64,000 nt of DNA. Origin: Medicago truncatula. Taxonomy: Eukaryota > Streptophyta > Magnoliopsida > Fabales > Fabaceae. The translations under genes were made by a program, and so were the position numbers. The stretch is taken from NCBI RefSeq assembly GCF_003473485.1, contig NC_053047.1:30118972-30182971 (forward strand), written 5' to 3'. Each line of letters begins with the position of its first letter. Positions within the stretch are counted from its first letter, which is position 1. The notes beneath the pieces were generated by a model. It did no database searches. It was not told the DNA's origin and saw only the letters and a program-made list of their open reading frames with translations. This document shows, piece by piece, positions 59,750 through 64,000 of this stretch.

Positions 59750-60130
59750 GACCAAAGTGTGAGAATTAGACTCACCAAACAACCAAATTGAAGAATCAAA
59801 ATGGGGGAGAAGAAACCAAATTGTGAGCACTCGACTCACCAAACAACCAAATGTGAGAGCTAGACTCACCAAACAACCAAATTGAAGAATCAGAAGGGGG
59901 GGGGAGAGGAAACCAAATATTGAGCACTCGACTCACCAAACAACCAAATGTGAGAACTAGACTCACCAAACAACCAAATTGAACGAATCAAAAGGGGAGA
60001 AGAAACCAAATTGTGAGCACACGCTCAACAAACAACCAAAATGTGAGAATTCGACTCACCAAACAAGCAAATTGTGAGCGCTTTCCCACCAAACAAACAA
60101 ACAAACCAATTGTGAGAACTATTTTGACTC
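59750..60130. repeat. Minisatellite (actcaccaaacaaccaaa units)
   Basis: Many copies of gtgagaactagactcacc followed by aaacaaccaaa, alternating with ttgaagaatcaaaagggg- and agaagaaaccaaattgtgag-type spacers. It lies just inside the polypurine tract of the LTR element. Confidence 0.8.
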
Positions 60131-60824
60131 ACTCAAAAACCAAATAAATTGAACCAAACGAAACCAAATCAAACTGAACTAAACTGAACAAAACTAAATC
60201 AAGATAACTTGAAGAACCAAAACAAACAAAACCAAACGAACCAAGACAAGCTGAGCCAAAGCAACCAGAGACATACATAGACGAACAACCAATTAACCAA
60301 ACACAAACACAAAGAGACACACGAAGACTAAAAGAACAAACAAACCCACAATAAGAGGACTAGACTCAAATAAATAAATAAACCAAAAAAAGGAGACCAA
60401 CCCGAACATAATTATTGAAACAAAAAGAGCTCGGGCTAAATGGTGTCCATTAGATATATTATTATTAAATGTTGCGTTCAAGATGTTTTACTTGAAACCT
60501 TTTGCAACAGTGTTTGTTAGGCATTAAAAATTCTATTAAAAGTAACAGGTCATAAATTCAGATAAATCATTTGCAAAATTAGTGGGTTGGCACGTGTTAC
60601 AAATAAAGACAAAAAGATTTAGTCTTAAAGAATGACAAAAAATTGGTGAGGCATACGTTACACTCTCTTATTTAGGGGATAATTACTCTCTCATGATATC
60701 AATCAACCAATCAAAATGTAATATACACATACAACATTAAATGTCAAATAAATGAGTTAATTTCTAAAAATAAAAGAGTTAATCTTAATCATTAGGTAAC
60801 TTTTAATACTTTTAATTTTTATTT

Positions 60825-61615
60825 AATTATATTAAGGTGTTCAAATATCTTAATTAATTTACACAACAAGACTTATAACAAATAAAATTATACATCAAAT
60901 TTCTTTCATCTGGATGTCCTTAAATTCATCACTTACATTCATAAAATTTATTCCATTCCAAAACCCCGAACTTGAGAACAAAAACATCTCCTTCATTCAA
61001 ATTTCTTCTTCTTTATTCTTCCCTATTGATCAATTTTTGTTTTTTTTTTTCATTCTTCTTCCCATTTTGATTGTTCAATTTTGTCGTTCGAAACAGTCGT
61101 TGTTTCGAATTATAGTGAGAATTGTCATTGTTTCTAAAACCGCGCTCTCAGCAAATCCTTTAAGTCCAAACAAAAGAACAAAAACCTCATGACATAACCA
61201 TTTCAGCAGTAACCGAAAAAAAAGCTAGCAAACTCCCACAACATCACAGAGGCAACACCTGCTAACAGTTCTCAAAGTACAACAGATGACTTACTCAATT
61301 GTTATAATTAACTACCTCACAATCAAGAAAAATCAAATCAAAAAGAAAAATCAAGTCACCATACTTGATGTGGTTCTGTAAATAACAGCAATTCTCACGA
61401 GATTTGGAATCAAACGAACGACGACGATTCTCACGAAAATTGAAAAATGTGACAGTTTGGAACGACAAAATTGAACAATCAAAATGGAAACAAGAAATTT
61501 TATGAATGTAAATTATAAACTTAAGGACATTCAAATATAAATTTGATGTGAAATTTTAATTGTTCTAAGCCAGTTTTGTAGTGTAAATTAATTAAGATTG
61601 AACACCTAAATATAA
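60825..61615. repeat. Foldback element inside the LTR element
   Basis: The left end taattatattaaggtgttca with taattaatttacac pairs with the right end gtgtaaattaattaagattg with aacacctaaatataatta. Inner arms also pair (ttgattgttcaattttgtcg / cgacaaaattgaacaatcaa). The ORFs within it (60914-61192, 61295-61534) are by-products. Confidence 0.7.
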
Positions 61616-61724
61616 TTAAGACAAGATTACATTAGGGGTCCATTATCTTATTTATTTGTAACACTTTGACCATTTATCTTTATTTTTTCTCATTTAGGTC
61701 CTTTATCTCTCTTAAATTAATAAG

Positions 61725-61893
61725 GTTAAAGTTGGAAGAAAATATAAAAAGCTACTTGAAATAGCTTTTCAAAAAACGCTATAAGCTCATGAAAAAAACT
61801 TGTTACCAAACACGCCACGTTTTCGTCTAACGAGCTTATAAGCTAATCCAACAAGCTATAAGCTAGCTTTTTTGTGTTACTAAACACAACCAA
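61725..61893. repeat. Truncated MITE (right half of the 24497-27888 type)
   Basis: agctacttgaaatagctttt, aacgctataagctcatgaaa, cgagcttataagct and the end gtgttactaaacacaacc parallel 27725-27888. Its outer end is fused to the FAR1 fragment. Confidence 0.6.
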
Positions 61894-62436
61894 AATATCT
61901 AAATGGACTCGAAATTTTGCATTACACCCACATCTTGTTTCATTTTTTGGCTCGCGCTTTCGGGTTTCCATGGTTAACCCCCTATCCTCCCCATTCTGAT
62001 CCCTAACCACTTGGCCCTTACGAACTGAAAATCCCGACGTTCTACCAAACCAAGAGTAGAAAAGATAAGCAACATCCAATCCAACAAATTCATATCTCTC
62101 TACATCAGCCAAGCAAAAATTTTCCAAGTCAATCTTCATTATATCAACCATTTCTTTTATGACAATAGGAATGACTTCATTAGGTTGATCATGTGAACCT
62201 TCAAAAGCATCTGAACTTCCGATGACATCTCCATTGATTTCTTCCGCATTTCTGTTGTTATTACCACATCTTTCATCCTCAAAATCCTGTAACAAGTTAA
62301 TCTTTTAACCTCATGTTGTGTAATTATATAAACCAACAATTAATTTCCAAATTTCACATTTGCGATTACTTACACTGAAAATTCTAGGACCTCCTTGCTC
62401 AAACAGAGGATTCGAAGCTTGTGATCTTCCATCCAT
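61894..62436 (-). pseudogene. Truncated FAR1-domain gene fragment (two exons)
   Basis: Exon 1 (62436-62374, MDGRSQASNPLFEQGG…) ends at a gtaagt donor. Exon 2 starts at 62286 after ttacag, in phase. Exon 2 encodes an acidic linker then VAYLFYSWFGRTSGFSVRKG, QVVRDQNGE and RKREPKNETRCGCNAKFRVH. This matches the FAR1 DNA-binding (WRKY-GCM1-like zinc finger) domain of FHY3/FAR1 and Mutator-derived proteins, with the usual GFSVRK and R.GC.A..RV words. It stops where the MITE begins, before the CHH part of the finger, and no transposase core follows. The intact intron means the piece was not copied from spliced mRNA. It is either captured DNA or a remnant of the pre-insertion locus. Confidence 0.6.
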
Positions 62437-62998
62437 GTATGTGAATACCAACATTTTATATCAATCAGGGTTACGACAACTTGAATAAAACCCAAACATG
62501 TACCATACAAAAACCCAACCAGCATTAATATGCTGCATAATTATACCAACACAAAGGTAAACCATGTCTCTGAATTTCAAACATAGTAGTACTACAACAT
62601 GAATAGGGGCAGATCGATTGTCATTTTCATCAAACTAATAATACCTCCACTATAATCAACAAAACAACCATTTTTGTTTAAACCAAAATGGATTAAGAAA
62701 AAAAATAACAAAAAAAAAAAACATTAAGGAAGATCCAGCATGCAATCCGAAAAACTAATAAATATGAAGTCTTTAAACAAAACATGAGATATGCTAATCA
62801 AAATGGATTCAGAAAAAAGAAAAAAAAAAAGATGGAATCTAGATCCAACATACGATCCGAAAAACTAATACAGATGAAGTTTTTGAAGAAAAAAAACATG
62901 ATTAGATGCCAAAAAATATCTTACTATCTTTAATCTTCAGCTCAGAATAAGCCTCCTACGTATCGATCACTCCTTCATAACTGTTAGATCTCTCCTTC

Positions 62999-63031
62999 AC
63001 AAATGTTTTTTTTTTTTTAAGGAACAAATGT
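62999..63031. repeat. Poly(T)AAGGA micro-insertion
   Basis: acaaatgtt at 62999-63007 and 63023-63031 around T(10)AAGGA. Confidence 0.5.
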
Positions 63032-63312
63032 TAAATGTTTGGCTTTTAGATTTACTGTGTGACTATTTTATATTAAATTGCCTTAATTTGTTTTGTATTT
63101 ATTGAAGATACAAAAATGGAAAAACATATTAAATGTAATTAATAGAAAATTGGTAAAAAACCGGCTTCACCTAATATAAACGGTACATTTGCAAGTTTCA
63201 CCGTGAGAGATCTATAAGGCTTGCTCACACTAGAAGGCGCCAAAGAACCAATATCACAAATTTAAGACCCAGAATCCAAACCAATAAAAAGACTCCAAAA
63301 TAATGGATTATA

Positions 63313-63558
63313 CTCCCTCCGTCCCAAATTGTATGACGTTTTGGGCATTTCACACATATTAAGAAATGTAATTAATATTGTGTGGGAAAGAGATATTATG
63401 AGTTGTTTTACAAAATTGTCCTCAATAAATGATATGGGAAAGATAAATGAAGGAATTGAAAGAATAGAGAGTAATAAATAGTTAAGGATATAATAGGAAA
63501 AGTAACATTAATTTTTCATTGGTATTGTAAAGGGACGTACATTTTGGAATGGAGGGAG
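63313..63558. mobile_element. Stowaway MITE
   Basis: Terminal repeats ctccctccgtcccaaat / attttggaatggagggag, flanked by TA at both ends. 246 bp, no coding capacity. The classical Mariner-derived plant MITE. Confidence 0.9.
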
Positions 63559-64000
63559 TAGATGATTATCAAACGGTACGAAAACCCACCCAATAATATT
63601 CAAATTGGTGGCTTTGAAACAATAACCACTACATGACCAATTGACAATAGAACTCAAAATTACAATGAAACCAATCGATTGAAATCTAACATAGATCATC
63701 TAGTATACTTTGCCTAGTAAATGGGAAGAAGAAACAAACCAGAGCATAAGTGAGCGAAAGTCGATTCAACAACGAAAGGTAATATGTTTCGAAATTGACA
63801 AAAAGTAAAGCAAACACGTTCCAAATTTTTTGGAAACTCAAAATAGCGGAGGTCAGACATAATTTAAGGAGGATCAAATCAAGCTCTTGATACCATGTTA
63901 ACTATATAGATACAAAATAAAGAAAGAGAGTATGACACAAAACGGAGGCTGGGTTTCATAGAATAACAATTGCTTAATATCACAAAGAGTTACTAAAGAA

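Larger units (their letters stand above)
59248..64000 (-). mobile_element. LTR retroelement without recognisable pol, running off the right edge
   Basis: On the - strand the 5' LTR enters from beyond 64000 and ends at 63897. A primer-binding site tggtatcaagagc (63896-63884, initiator-Met type) follows. The interior runs to a polypurine tract agcttgaggggaag (59664-59651), and the 3' LTR is 59650-59248 (TGTTAGAACTT…TTTAACA). The 63897-64000 segment and the matching part of the 3' LTR are near-identical. The interior (about 4.2 kb) has no copia gag/pol; it holds a minisatellite, a foldback, a FAR1 fragment and a Stowaway MITE. It is a non-autonomous or heavily rearranged copia-like element. Confidence 0.6.

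Noticed and set aside
60129-60481. Two - strand Leu/Phe/Ser-rich ORFs
   Set aside because: They read the minisatellite and adjacent low-complexity DNA.

Overview
This 64 kb window is plant nuclear DNA. Genes have long AT-rich introns with GT..AG borders, coding islands sit in AT-rich repeat-laden sequence, and there is a cytosolic tRNA-Gly. A two-exon, four-cysteine nodule cysteine-rich (NCR) peptide gene at 12998-13286 points to a legume of the inverted-repeat-lacking clade (Medicago, Trifolium, Pisum, Vicia and relatives). This clade assignment is an inference; no species is claimed.

Gene layout from left to right. (1) The 3' part of a signal peptide peptidase-like intramembrane protease, + strand, 311-3139; its 5' end lies outside the window. 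(2) A possible 57-residue one-pass membrane ORF, - strand, about 4420-4593. (3) An intronless MTP12/ZnT5-type zinc transporter of 905 residues with a very large His loop, - strand, 5479-8196. (4) The NCR gene, - strand, 12998-13286. (5) A 13-exon TPX2-like, Aurora-binding-type gene, - strand, 17427-22155. (6) A BCD1/ZNHIT6-type HIT zinc finger protein for box C/D snoRNP biogenesis, + strand, CDS 32414-35295, with a 2 kb intron in its 5' UTR. (7) tRNA-Gly(GCC), - strand, 39145-39215. (8) An ACS10/ACS12-type PLP aminotransferase with an N-terminal hydrophobic segment, + strand, 49617-55055. These are ordinary unlinked plant genes; nothing suggests that they form one pathway.

The rest is dominated by mobile DNA. 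24497-28670 is a nest: a MITE-like element holds a 2.6 kb solo-LTR-like insertion with 5-bp target duplications, which holds a CACTA end and a tandem repeat. A second MITE abuts it. 42430-47100 holds broken Ty1/copia pieces, one interrupted by a solo LTR. 59248 to the right edge is a - strand LTR element whose interior carries a truncated FAR1-domain gene fragment, a minisatellite and a foldback instead of a recognisable pol. Several tRNA-derived SINEs with clear target-site duplications, LINE fragments of L1 and RTE type, a dead hAT transposase, Tat/Ogre-like LTR remnants and many MITEs fill the gaps and introns.

The most unusual pattern is a series of at least a dozen tiny insertions, about 9-27 nt each. 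Each has a few bases plus an A or T run and is flanked by 9-19 bp direct repeats. They look like retroposons reduced to little more than a poly(A) tail. One is stacked on another, and one adds codons in frame to an ORF. All exon structures were read by eye from splice signals, reading frame and remembered family motifs; no database search was run.
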